Of a DNA stretch of 64,000 nucleotides, positions 24,933-32,366 are shown piece by piece. The position numbers and the translations under genes were made by a program. Source of the stretch: Streptomyces longispororuber (GTDB lineage: Bacteria; Actinomycetota; Actinomycetes; Streptomycetales; Streptomycetaceae); assembly GCF_024448165.1 (NCBI RefSeq), contig NZ_JAMOLN010000029.1:1-64000 (forward strand), given 5' to 3'. The notes below the pieces were generated by a model. The model saw only the letters and a list, made by a program, of their open reading frames with translations. It was not told where the DNA came from and did no database searches. The first letter of the stretch is position 1. Each line of letters starts with the position of its first letter.

Positions 24933-25496
24933 ATGAGCTCCACCGACGTCGTGCACGCCCTGCTCACCGCACTGTTCACGGGGGCGGCCCTCTACGCGGT
25001 GCGCCACGTGATCGCGCGGGGCCGGCCGGCCCCGCGCGATCACGTCGACCACCTCCTGCACGCCGCCATGGCGCTGGCCATGGCGGCGATGCCGTGGGGA
25101 CCGCCCCTGTCACGGACGCCACAGACCGTCCTGTTCGCCGCGGGCGCCGTGTGGTTCACGCTCACCCCCGCGCGCCGTCCGGGAGAGTCCCGTGCGACCG
25201 CCGCGGCCCGGCGACTGCCGTCCGCGCTCGGCATGGCGGCCATGGTCTGGATGCTCCACGCCCCGCACGGCACGCAGCACGCCGCGGCCCTGGCGGCGCC
25301 ACGGCCCGCGGCGCTGGTCACCCCGGTGCTGGCCCTGTGCCTGCTCGTCTGCGCCCTGCGCGCGCTGACCCGCGACATGCCGTCGCTGCGCGCCACGGCG
25401 CGCCCGGCCGCCGTCCTCCCGCTGCCGTACGGCCACTTCTGGGACGGCTCGATGGCCCTCGGCACGGCGGTCATGCTCGTCATGCCGCACCACTGA
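24933..25496 (+). CDS. DUF5134-like integral membrane protein
   Basis: Membrane protein of 187 residues with about five hydrophobic segments: VHALLTALFTGAALYAV, HLLHAAMALAMAAMPWG, TVLFAAGAVWFTLT, ALGMAAMVWMLHA and ALVTPVLALCLLVCAL, then a final MALGTAVMLVMP. His and Met residues sit inside or at the edges of segments (HAAMALAMAAM, WMLHAPHGTQH, MLVMPHH), a feature of actinobacterial DUF5134 proteins and suggestive of metal handling. That suggestion is inference. The start ATG 24933 has AGAGAGGG upstream. It is probably co-transcribed with the cupin gene. Confidence 0.8.
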   Translation: MSSTDVVHALLTALFTGAALYAVRHVIARGRPAPRDHVDHLLHAAMALAMAAMPWGPPLSRTPQTVLFAAGAVWFTLTPARRPGESRATAAARRLPSALGMAAMVWMLHAPHGTQHAAALAAPRPAALVTPVLALCLLVCALRALTRDMPSLRATARPAAVLPLPYGHFWDGSMALGTAVMLVMPHH

Positions 25497-25574
25497 CCGG
25501 CATGCCGAGCACGCACATCACGACGAGTGCGACGAGTACACCGAGTGCGCCGAGCACGACCGGCCCGCCGCACG

Positions 25575-26957
25575 TCACCGCGCCCCGATGACCGCCTTGC
25601 TGCGCATCAGGAAGTCCGACAGATAACTGTCGTGGGGCACCCCAGGAGCCATCCAGTACGTCGGGTGGTCGCCGATGTACAGGTTGGCGACGGTGGGTTC
25701 CGCCAGCAGCGCGTCCAGCAGGGCCCCGTCGCGCGTCAGCGCCGACAGGACCAGCGAGTCGCGCAGCGGGGCGATGCCGTCCGACCGGCTCCAGGGCGCC
25801 ACCCACACGCAGGGGAAGGGGAGTTCGGCGCGCAGCTGACCGGCCCGGGCCGAGTCGACCTGGTGCACGGCGGGGCGCAGCACGGCGCTGCCGTCGCCCA
25901 GGTCGTCGACGACGCCGTCCCCGCCGAGCCAGGCCCGCGTGCCCGCCGCCACCTTCGTCAGATGGGAGCCGAGCGCGCGGGCCCGCTCCAGCGGAGCCAC
26001 CGGCAGCACGGCCCGCTCGTCCCGCGGCGGCAGGGACGGCAGGGCCGCCAGACGGTCCGCGACCGCGGCGGCGAGCGGCGCGGGATCCCCTTCGACGAGG
26101 ATCGCGGTGGCGTTGACGCACGCGGTGCCGCCTTCGTCGGCGACGGAGGCGACGAGCGTGTCCAGGTGCGCGCGCCAGTCGGTGTCCGCGGTGACGAGGA
26201 TCTTCGAGCGGCCCGGGCCCTGGGGCAGCACCCGGGGGTCGTGGGCGTAGCGGGCGACGACGTCGTCGCCGCCATAGACGACGGACCGGTCCGCGCCGTG
26301 CACGAGGGTGTCGGCGGCCCGGTGGTCGGTGGGCAGCAGCACCACCTGGTCCTCGCCCACCCCCGCCTGCCGCAGCGCGCCGACCAGCCGGTGCGGCGTG
26401 AACGGCTCACGGCGCGACGGGCGGACGGCGACGCGGTAGCCCAGCGCCAGCGCCTCCAGCCACAACCGGTGCACGCCCGGGTGGTTGCCCGAGGCGTTGA
26501 CGGCGAACACCTCGCCGCGCCGCGCCCACACCGCCCTCGGCGCCGCGCCCCACAGTCCAGCGGCGGTACCGCGTGGCCGGCCCTGGTCGGCCGAGGTGCG
26601 GGCCCGGGCGACGAACCGTGCCGTGTCCCGGGTGGCGGCGCGCACCACGCGCAGCGGAGTCCCGGACGTACGGCTCACCAGATCTTCGTACGCGCCCACC
26701 CCGAGTCCGCCGACCGTGCCGGACGCGAACGACTCGGCGGCCGCCGCGAGTCGGCCGTCGATGCGGTCCGGCGAGGGCGGCGCGGCACGGCGCAGCGCCG
26801 CCATCGCCCGGTCGACGTACACCGGAGGAACCAGGCTGAGCCGTGCCACCTCGGTGCCGGTCACGTCCGTCACGGGCTCCGGGGCGAGGGTGCGGTACGG
26901 GCCGCGGGGGCCGAGCGCGTCCAGGTGCGGGACGGCCGCCGTGTGAGGGGCAGCCAT
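25575..26957 (-). CDS. Aldehyde dehydrogenase-family acyl reductase (EhpG/LuxC-like)
   Basis: Reductase of 460 residues with the aldehyde dehydrogenase fold. The catalytic Cys280 lies in EGGTACVNA; the nucleotide-binding side has NASGNHPGVHRLWLEALALGYRVAVRPSRREPF and the hinge region YGGDDVVARYA. Enzymes of this branch (LuxC, EhpG) reduce an activated carboxylate (acyl-AMP or thioester) to an aldehyde with NADPH. Its ATG overlaps the stop of the adenylating-enzyme gene by one base (TGATG), so the two are made in stoichiometric amounts. It is the last gene of the operon. Substrate is not predictable from sequence alone. Confidence 0.85.
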   Translation of the reverse strand: MAAPHTAAVPHLDALGPRGPYRTLAPEPVTDVTGTEVARLSLVPPVYVDRAMAALRRAAPPSPDRIDGRLAAAAESFASGTVGGLGVGAYEDLVSRTSGTPLRVVRAATRDTARFVARARTSADQGRPRGTAAGLWGAAPRAVWARRGEVFAVNASGNHPGVHRLWLEALALGYRVAVRPSRREPFTPHRLVGALRQAGVGEDQVVLLPTDHRAADTLVHGADRSVVYGGDDVVARYAHDPRVLPQGPGRSKILVTADTDWRAHLDTLVASVADEGGTACVNATAILVEGDPAPLAAAVADRLAALPSLPPRDERAVLPVAPLERARALGSHLTKVAAGTRAWLGGDGVVDDLGDGSAVLRPAVHQVDSARAGQLRAELPFPCVWVAPWSRSDGIAPLRDSLVLSALTRDGALLDALLAEPTVANLYIGDHPTYWMAPGVPHDSYLSDFLMRSKAVIGAR

Positions 26958-28057
26958 CAGTACACGCCCTCGATCACCGTCGTGCCCGCCACGGTCGCCA
27001 TCGGCGCGACGTCCGCGACGGCGTCGCCCACCTGTCCGGCGGCCGGGGCGACGCGCAGCGCCGTGTCCCGCTCCGCGTTGTTGGGGATGAACATGGACCT
27101 GCTGACGTGGCTGACGACGACCTGACCGCGGGCGCCCGACGGCACGGGCGCGCCGGTGCCGGGATCCACGACGGAGAGGAACACGGACGGGGAGACCGGG
27201 TCGAAGACGCAGGGGTCCGACGCACTCGACCCGACGCGTTCGATGAGGCCGGTGAGCATCATGGTGTTGCCGTACATGCCGATGAGCGGCACGTCGGGGA
27301 ACACCTCGGTGCTCAGCAGGAACCGGGTGTCCGGATCCATGTGCGTGCCGCCCCAGACGATCGCCTCGACCTTGCTGTTGATGACGTCCAGCAGGTCGTC
27401 CTCGCGGGCGAGGCGTTCGAGCAGCGGGGTGGTGGCCGCCAGCACGCGGACGTCCTGACTCACCAGGACGCGCCGGCACTGGTCGACGAGGTGGTCCGTG
27501 TAGGCCGCGACCTCGTCGGTCCGCCCCGCGGCGGCCAGCTTCCTGACCCAGCGCGGATCCATGTCGACGCCGAGCGCGGGACCGCCGAGCGAGGCCGCCG
27601 CCCGGGTCAGCACGTCGCCCACGAGGTGCGGGCCGGTGGGCGCGACGGACAGCCACGGTGCGCCGGCGGGCAGACCGTGGGCGCGCAGCCCGCGCGCCAC
27701 CTGCTCCGTGCTGTGCCGCATCCAGTCGGCGAGCTGGACGACCCGCTTGGGATCGCCCGTCGTGCCGCCGCTGTCGAAGACGTTCAGGAGCCCGGCCCGG
27801 TCACCGTAGCCCCGGGGCACGAGGTCGGCCGCGGGTACGGTCCGCAGCTCGTGCGTGAGGTCGGGGAACAGCGCGAGGTCCGCCACTCCCTTGACGTCCT
27901 GGCGGGGGTCGAAACCGAGCCGTGCGGCACGGTCGAGCCAGAACCGGGACCCGGTCGCCGGGTCGAAGTGCCAGGCCACGGCGGCCCGGACGAATGCGTC
28001 GGGGTCCGCCCCGGCCGAGGGGCCGGCGTCCAGGACGGTGCCGGGATCGTACGGCAT
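26957..28057 (-). CDS. EhpF/LuxE-like carboxylate-adenylating enzyme
   Basis: Adenylate-forming enzyme of 366 residues, resembling EhpF of phenazine (griseoluteic acid) biosynthesis and the LuxE acyl-protein synthetase group. The phosphate-binding loop is SGGTTGDPKRVV (about 96-107). A later block VIWGGTHMDPDTRFLLSTEVFPDVPLIGMYGNTMM (acceptor-sensing region) and FDPVSPSVFLSVVDPGTG follow. It is much shorter than NRPS-type adenylation proteins and lacks the C-terminal lid domain. EhpF activates a carboxylate to an acyl-adenylate for reduction by EhpG; the same pairing is seen here. Start ATG 28057 follows GAAAGGAAC. Annotated relatives are often called phenazine biosynthesis proteins, but no phz genes are present. 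Confidence 0.85.
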   Translation of the reverse strand: MPYDPGTVLDAGPSAGADPDAFVRAAVAWHFDPATGSRFWLDRAARLGFDPRQDVKGVADLALFPDLTHELRTVPAADLVPRGYGDRAGLLNVFDSGGTTGDPKRVVQLADWMRHSTEQVARGLRAHGLPAGAPWLSVAPTGPHLVGDVLTRAAASLGGPALGVDMDPRWVRKLAAAGRTDEVAAYTDHLVDQCRRVLVSQDVRVLAATTPLLERLAREDDLLDVINSKVEAIVWGGTHMDPDTRFLLSTEVFPDVPLIGMYGNTMMLTGLIERVGSSASDPCVFDPVSPSVFLSVVDPGTGAPVPSGARGQVVVSHVSRSMFIPNNAERDTALRVAPAAGQVGDAVADVAPMATVAGTTVIEGVY

Positions 28058-28110
28058 GAACAGTTCCTTTCACGGTGCCGAGGGGAGTCCGGGAGCGGGT
28101 GGCGGCGGGG

Positions 28111-28593
28111 TCAGTCCACGAAGTACGAGTCGTGCTTGTCGAAGAACTTCGCGCGCTCCTCGTCCGTGGCGTCCGCCAGCTGCGACACCTGCTCGAAGTA
28201 CTCCTCGCGCGGAGCGCCCGGCGTGAAGAGCAGCAGCATCTCGGCGGGTGCGTCGGAGTCGTTGCGGAAGGCGTGCAGACCGCCCTGCGGCACGTGCAGG
28301 AAGTCGCCTTTGTGCGCGTCGATCCAGTCGGCGCCGTCGAAGAGCCGCACCGTCCCGTCGAGGATGTAGAAGGACTCCGAGATCGTCTTGTGGAAGTGGG
28401 TCCTGGGCCCGCCCGCCTTGGCCCTCATCTCGACGCGGTACAGGCCGAACTCGCCCCTGGTGGTGGTCGTGGTCGCCAGGTAGTGAATGGCGTCCCGGCC
28501 GCGCTCGCCCAGCTCGGGCGGGGTGCTCTCCGCTCGGTAGCTCGCGCTGATCTCGCCGTTCTCGCCCCGGTACACCTGCTCCGGATACGACAT
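28111..28593 (-). CDS. Cupin-domain protein in reductase operon
   Basis: Single-domain cupin of 160 residues. The metal-ligand motif is PRTHFHKTISESFYILDGTVRLF (HxH with the downstream Glu), and the second motif FLHVPQGGLHAFRND supplies the last His. Ligands for a 3-His/1-Glu metal site are complete, so it may be an active metalloenzyme such as an isomerase or oxygenase, or a binding protein. ATG 28593 has GGGATGG upstream. Gaps to neighbours are 53 and 50 bases, supporting one transcript. Confidence 0.88.
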   Translation of the reverse strand: MSYPEQVYRGENGEISASYRAESTPPELGERGRDAIHYLATTTTTRGEFGLYRVEMRAKAGGPRTHFHKTISESFYILDGTVRLFDGADWIDAHKGDFLHVPQGGLHAFRNDSDAPAEMLLLFTPGAPREEYFEQVSQLADATDEERAKFFDKHDSYFVD

Positions 28594-28643
28594 GGTTCAC
28601 CATCCCTGTCTCATCGTGTCTCAACTGCTCTTCGGTTCGGCGT

Positions 28644-29417
28644 TCAGCGGGCGAACAGCTCGAAGGCGGCGGCCGGTTCGCCGCCGAACCGTGTGCTGTG
28701 CGCCCGCGTGGTGGTGGTCAGGAACCGGCGGACGTACGCCTCGGGCTCCTCGTCCGTCAGTGCCTCCAGGTACGTGCGATGGGCCAGCAGGGCGTCGACC
28801 GCCCGCTCGAAGCCGGGGGCCGCCGGCACGGCGTGGGTGGGGGCGGGGGAGTTGGCGACGGCCACCCAGCGCACCCCGTTCCAGGGTTCGAGGCCCTGCT
28901 CGCCGAGTTCCGGGAAGATCCAGCGGTTGCCGGCGTCCGCGGCGGCGTCCAGGACGGCGCGGCCCACGGCGACGTGGTCCGGCGTGTTCCACGCTCCCTG
29001 GCCCCAGGTCGCGTGGTGGTTGAGGGTGATCAGCAGTTCGGGGCGGTGGCGGCGGACGGCCGCGGCGATGTCACGGCGCAGCCCGAGGCCATACTCGACC
29101 ACACCGTCGCGGTGGTCGAGGAACTCCACCGTGGAGACCCCCACCGCCGCGGCACTGGCGAGCTGTTCCTTCTCCCGCAGCGGACCGGCGTCCCGCGGTG
29201 CCAGCGTGTCGATGCCGGCTTCGCCGCGGGTGGCGAGGACGTACGTGACGTCGCGGCCGGCCGCCGTCCAGGCGGCGACGGCGGCCGAGCAGCCGTACTC
29301 CAGGTCGTCGGGGTGGGCCACCACGGCCAGGGCCCGCTGCCAGTCGTCGGGCAGGGGGAGCAGGGGGAGCAGGGGCGGCGGAGCCGGGTCGGTCGGGGGT
29401 CGGGACGCGGGAGACAT
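28644..29417 (-). CDS. PIG-L-family (MshB/LmbE-like) zinc deacetylase
   Basis: Deacetylase of 257 residues. The zinc/catalytic motif AHPDDLEYG is near residue 33, and the third ligand His lies in NTPDHVAVGRAVLDAA. NHHATWGQGAWNTPDH extends the active site. Family members remove N-acetyl groups from sugars and sugar-linked metabolites (mycothiol precursor, teicoplanin-type sugars). Start ATG 29417 follows GAAAGAGG; the longer frame overlaps the MFS gene out of frame and is Arg/Pro-rich. It lies 23 bases after the MFS stop in the operon and implies that an N-acetylated compound or sugar is part of the pathway. Confidence 0.9.
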   Translation of the reverse strand: MSPASRPPTDPAPPPLLPLLPLPDDWQRALAVVAHPDDLEYGCSAAVAAWTAAGRDVTYVLATRGEAGIDTLAPRDAGPLREKEQLASAAAVGVSTVEFLDHRDGVVEYGLGLRRDIAAAVRRHRPELLITLNHHATWGQGAWNTPDHVAVGRAVLDAAADAGNRWIFPELGEQGLEPWNGVRWVAVANSPAPTHAVPAAPGFERAVDALLAHRTYLEALTDEEPEAYVRRFLTTTTRAHSTRFGGEPAAAFELFAR

Positions 29418-29440
29418 GGGGCCTCTTTCGTCAGTTCTCG

Positions 29441-30973
29441 TCAGTTGTCCGCGGCGCGGGGATGCGCGGACCGCGGTGCGAGCGGCGGCTCCGTGAGCCA
29501 TCCGTGGGTGTGCCAGTGCACCCGGTGCCCGACCGTGCCGACGGGGCCGAGGCGCAGGAGGGCCACGAGGGCCCCGCCGCACAGCAGCGCCGCGCACAGC
29601 GGCATCGCCCGGCCGAAGGACACGTCGAAGGCGGCGGCCGAGCGGTACGCGTCCGGGCCCATGCCCACCACCAGCGGCAGTGCCGCCACGGCCACGAGAC
29701 CGGAGGCCCGCGCCGCCGCGTTGTTGACCCCGCTGGCCACCCCGGCGTTGCGCCCGTCCACGGACGACAGCAGGGTCACGGTCAGCGGAGCGACCATCGT
29801 GACCATCCCGGCCCCGATGAACAGCAGCGCGGGCAGCACGCCGGTCGCGTACGAGGTGCCCGGGCCGACCCGCAGCATCAGCAGCATGCCGACGGCGCAG
29901 ACGAGCGGGCCGACGGTGAGCGGGAGGCGGGGTCCTGTGCGCCGGGCGAGTTCACCCGCGCGGGCCGAGAAGACCACCATGATCGCGGTGTTCGGAAGCA
30001 TGGCCGCGCCGGCCGCCAGCGCCGAGTAGCCGACGACGATCTGCAACTGGAGAGCGGTCAGGAAGAAGAAGCCGCCCAGTCCCGCGTACACGCACAGCGT
30101 GACCAGGTTGACCGAGGTGAACTGGCCGGAGGAGAACAGGGACAGCGGCATCATCGGGTCCTGGCTGCGCCGTTCCGCGACCACGAACGCCGCGCCCGCG
30201 AGCACCGCCGCCACGGCCGTGACGGCGACGACGGCGCCGCCCTCGCGGGCCTCGGTCAGCGCGTAGGTCGCCAGACCGAGCGCCAGCGCGCCGAGCACGG
30301 CCCCGGGAACGTCGAACGCCGGCCGCCGGTGCGCACCGGCGGACACCTCCGTCCCGGTCTCCTGAGCGATGGCGCCCACGGACTCCGGGACGTGGCGGAG
30401 CGCGATCGGCACACAGGCGAGAGCGAGCGGCACGTTCAGCAGAAACGTCCAGCGCCAGCCGGGGCCGTCGACCAGCCAGCCGCCCAGGAACGGGCCGAGC
30501 GCCGCACCGATCCCGCCGAACCCCGACCAGAGCCCGACCGCGCGCGGCCGGTCGTCGGGATGGAACGAGGCCTCGATGAGCGCCAGCGAGCCGGGCGTGA
30601 GCAGCGCCCCGCCGACGCCCTGCAGCGCGCGGGCCGCGATGAGCGTCCCGGCGTCGGGAGCCAGCCCGCACAGCAGCGAGGCCGCGGCGAACCAGACGAC
30701 GCCGACCAGGAAGACCCGGCGCCGCCCGAAGCGGTCGCCCAGGGATCCGCCCAGCAGGATGAGACCCGCCAGGGTCAGCATGTACGCGTTGACGGTCCAC
30801 TGGAGCGTGGCCACGTCGGCGTCGAAGTCGGCGCCCATGCGGGGCAGCGCGACGTTGGTGACGGTCGAGCCCAGGAGCACCATGGCGGAGCCCAGGACGG
30901 TGGTCAGCAGGATCCCTCTGCCGCGGGTGCTCGCGACACGGATCAAGGGCTGCTCGTGCAGGGGGGTGTCCAT
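29441..30973 (-). CDS. MFS multidrug exporter, DHA2 (14-TM) family
   Basis: Transporter of 510 residues with about 14 predicted membrane segments. The cytoplasmic loop 2-3 motif is LGDRFGRRRVFL; the motif C region GGIGAALGPFLGGWLVD lies in segment 5, marking a drug/proton antiporter. First gene of the five-gene operon, so export of the product or efflux of a toxic aldehyde is likely. ATG 30973 follows AGGACCACC. Immediately upstream, four perfect 17-bp repeats lie where the promoter or leader would be. Confidence 0.92.
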   Translation of the reverse strand: MDTPLHEQPLIRVASTRGRGILLTTVLGSAMVLLGSTVTNVALPRMGADFDADVATLQWTVNAYMLTLAGLILLGGSLGDRFGRRRVFLVGVVWFAAASLLCGLAPDAGTLIAARALQGVGGALLTPGSLALIEASFHPDDRPRAVGLWSGFGGIGAALGPFLGGWLVDGPGWRWTFLLNVPLALACVPIALRHVPESVGAIAQETGTEVSAGAHRRPAFDVPGAVLGALALGLATYALTEAREGGAVVAVTAVAAVLAGAAFVVAERRSQDPMMPLSLFSSGQFTSVNLVTLCVYAGLGGFFFLTALQLQIVVGYSALAAGAAMLPNTAIMVVFSARAGELARRTGPRLPLTVGPLVCAVGMLLMLRVGPGTSYATGVLPALLFIGAGMVTMVAPLTVTLLSSVDGRNAGVASGVNNAAARASGLVAVAALPLVVGMGPDAYRSAAAFDVSFGRAMPLCAALLCGGALVALLRLGPVGTVGHRVHWHTHGWLTEPPLAPRSAHPRAADN

Positions 30974-30985
30974 GTCCGGTGGTCC

Positions 30986-31053
30986 TGACGGGTACGGAGA
31001 CGTGACGGGTACGGAGACGTGACGGGTACGGAGACGTGACGGGTACGGAGACG
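30986..31053. repeat. Four perfect 17-bp tandem repeats upstream of MFS operon
   Basis: The unit TGACGGGTACGGAGACG occurs four times without mismatch (30986-31002, 31003-31019, 31020-31036, 31037-31053). It ends 12 bases before the MFS start codon. The period is 1.6 helical turns. It may be an iterated regulator site, or a slippage-prone array that tunes operon expression. Confidence 0.9.
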
Positions 31054-31073
31054 TGGTGACACAGGGGTGAGCG

Positions 31074-31114
31074 CCCGCCTCTCCGTCGCAGGTCGGGGAG
31101 GACGGAGAGGCGGG
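31074..31114 (-). terminator. Hairpin terminator after AhpD-like gene
   Basis: Perfect 14-base-pair stem (CCCGCCTCTCCGTC and complement) with a 13-base loop begins 27 bases after the AhpD-like stop codon and insulates it from the MFS operon downstream. Confidence 0.85.
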
Positions 31115-31140
31115 ACGGCGCGGGCGTCCGCGCGGGCGGC

Positions 31141-31614
31141 TCAGCCGAACTGGCCGGGCTGGTAGCCGCCCGCCGGCGTCTGGTTGATGACGTTGACGCG
31201 GTTGTAGGCGTTGATGACGGCGATCAGGGAGAGCAGCGCGGCGAGTTGGTCCTCGTCGTAGTGCTTGGCCGCGTCCTCCCAGGCCTCGTCGCTCACCCCG
31301 CCCGCGGCGTCCGCGATGCGCGTGCCCTGCTCCGCGAGTTCGAGCGCGGCGCGCTCGGCGTCGGTGAAGACGGTGGCCTCGCGCCAGGTGGCGACCAGCT
31401 GGAGCCGCTGGGGGGTCTCGCCCGCGTGGGCGGCGTCCTTGGTGTGCATGTCCGTGCAGAAGCCGCAGCCGTTGATCTGGCTCGCGCGGATCTTCACCAG
31501 TTCCTGCGTGGTCTGCGGCAGAGTCGAGTCCGTCAAGACCTTGTTCGCGGAGTTGATGTGCTTCAGAACCCTGGCCCCGAGCGCATTGCCGAAGTAGTCG
31601 AGACGCGCATCCAT
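31141..31614 (-). CDS. Carboxymuconolactone decarboxylase/AhpD-like alkylhydroperoxidase
   Basis: AhpD-fold protein of 157 residues. The redox motif is GCGFCTDMH with Cys50, Cys53 and His57, matching the CxxC...H of the alkylhydroperoxidase branch, so peroxide reduction is more likely than decarboxylation. ATG 31614 follows GAGGAGAAC; the longer frame crosses the promoter. CMD-family proteins are one of the three COE classes linked to ECF41. The ECF41-like promoter at 31654 and the neighbouring ECF41-type sigma gene at 32367 fit that link. Confidence 0.92.
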   Translation of the reverse strand: MDARLDYFGNALGARVLKHINSANKVLTDSTLPQTTQELVKIRASQINGCGFCTDMHTKDAAHAGETPQRLQLVATWREATVFTDAERAALELAEQGTRIADAAGGVSDEAWEDAAKHYDEDQLAALLSLIAVINAYNRVNVINQTPAGGYQPGQFG

Positions 31615-31653
31615 GGTGGTGTTCTCCTCGCCGTAGTGCTGATTCACACCATT

Positions 31654-31681
31654 GACCGGACTGCCCCCACGAACTGTGACA
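31654..31681 (-). promoter_or_regulatory. ECF41-type promoter for AhpD-like gene (spacer 16)
   Basis: Minus strand: -35 TGTCACA (31681-31675), spacer 16 rather than 15, -10 CGGTC (31658-31654), 40 bases from the start codon. Confidence 0.7.
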
Positions 31682-31702
31682 CCTTGGGTCATGTGTCCTG
31701 GG

Positions 31703-32299
31703 TCACACAGACGAGGGTGTCGGGGGTGCCGATGCCGGGGGCCGGTGGAAGACCTGCACCGCGGACACGCTCAGGTGCAGTGACACGTCGGCGCAGACGC
31801 CGGGGCCGCCCGTCCGTGAACCGTCCACCGTGAGCCCCCAGTCGGCGAGGCCGAGGGTGGCGGTGGCCTCGAAGCCGACCCAGGTCAGCCCGAGCGAGTC
31901 CGTACGGGCACCGCCGGGCGTCACGTCCATCGCGAGGGGACGCTCGACGTTCTTGATCTTCAGGCGTCCGGCCAGACAGCAGCCGCCGCCGTCCAGGAGA
32001 GTGACTCCGGTGGAGTGGAACGTCATCGTGGGGAACGCCGGGTAGCCGAGCACGGCCGGGCCGGTGAGGTGCGCGTCCCGCTCCCCGAGGCCCGTGTCCA
32101 GGCTCTCGGTCTGCACCGTCAGGAACGCCTCGGAGAGGGCCGGGCGGTGGGCGTCGAGCACCAGCAGGCCCTCGAAACTGCCGAACGCACCGTGCAGTTG
32201 GGAGCCCATGACGTGCCGGACGGAGAAGCCCACTCTGCTGTGGACCTGATCGATGACGTAGAAGCCCGTCAGGGCGGAGGTGGTGCGGTTCTGCAGCAT
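31703..32299 (-). CDS. YceI-family protein, paralogue
   Basis: YceI-like protein of 198 residues, a clear paralogue of the one at 18283 (shared FYVIDQVHSRVGFSVRHVMGS pattern, RPALSE, VQTESLDTG, ERDAHLTGP). No signal peptide. Two adjacent Cys (GGGCCLAG) are unusual and absent from the other copy. ATG 32299 is taken because AAGGA lies 11 bases upstream; ATG 32311 would have no spacing. It lies 68 bases downstream of the sigma gene and 22 bases before the AhpD promoter -35, so sigma-YceI are likely co-transcribed. Confidence 0.88.
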   Translation of the reverse strand: MLQNRTTSALTGFYVIDQVHSRVGFSVRHVMGSQLHGAFGSFEGLLVLDAHRPALSEAFLTVQTESLDTGLGERDAHLTGPAVLGYPAFPTMTFHSTGVTLLDGGGCCLAGRLKIKNVERPLAMDVTPGGARTDSLGLTWVGFEATATLGLADWGLTVDGSRTGGPGVCADVSLHLSVSAVQVFHRPPASAPPTPSSV

Positions 32300-32366
32300 G
32301 ACGATCCGCATTCCTTGTGCTGGAGAGGTCGGACGGGGTGGGGGCGGGGCACGGACGAGGTGGGGT

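Noticed and set aside
25575..27656. A 693-codon frame that would extend the aldehyde dehydrogenase upstream
   Set aside because: Similarity and the coupled TGATG start at 26957; the extension overlaps the adenylating-enzyme gene in another frame and is Arg/Gly-rich.
25575..28057. Phenazine biosynthetic cluster
   Set aside because: Two proteins resemble EhpF/EhpG, but none of the phzA-G core genes is present, so a phenazine product is not supported.
30986..31053. CRISPR array
   Set aside because: The 17-bp units are directly adjacent with no spacers and no cas genes are present.
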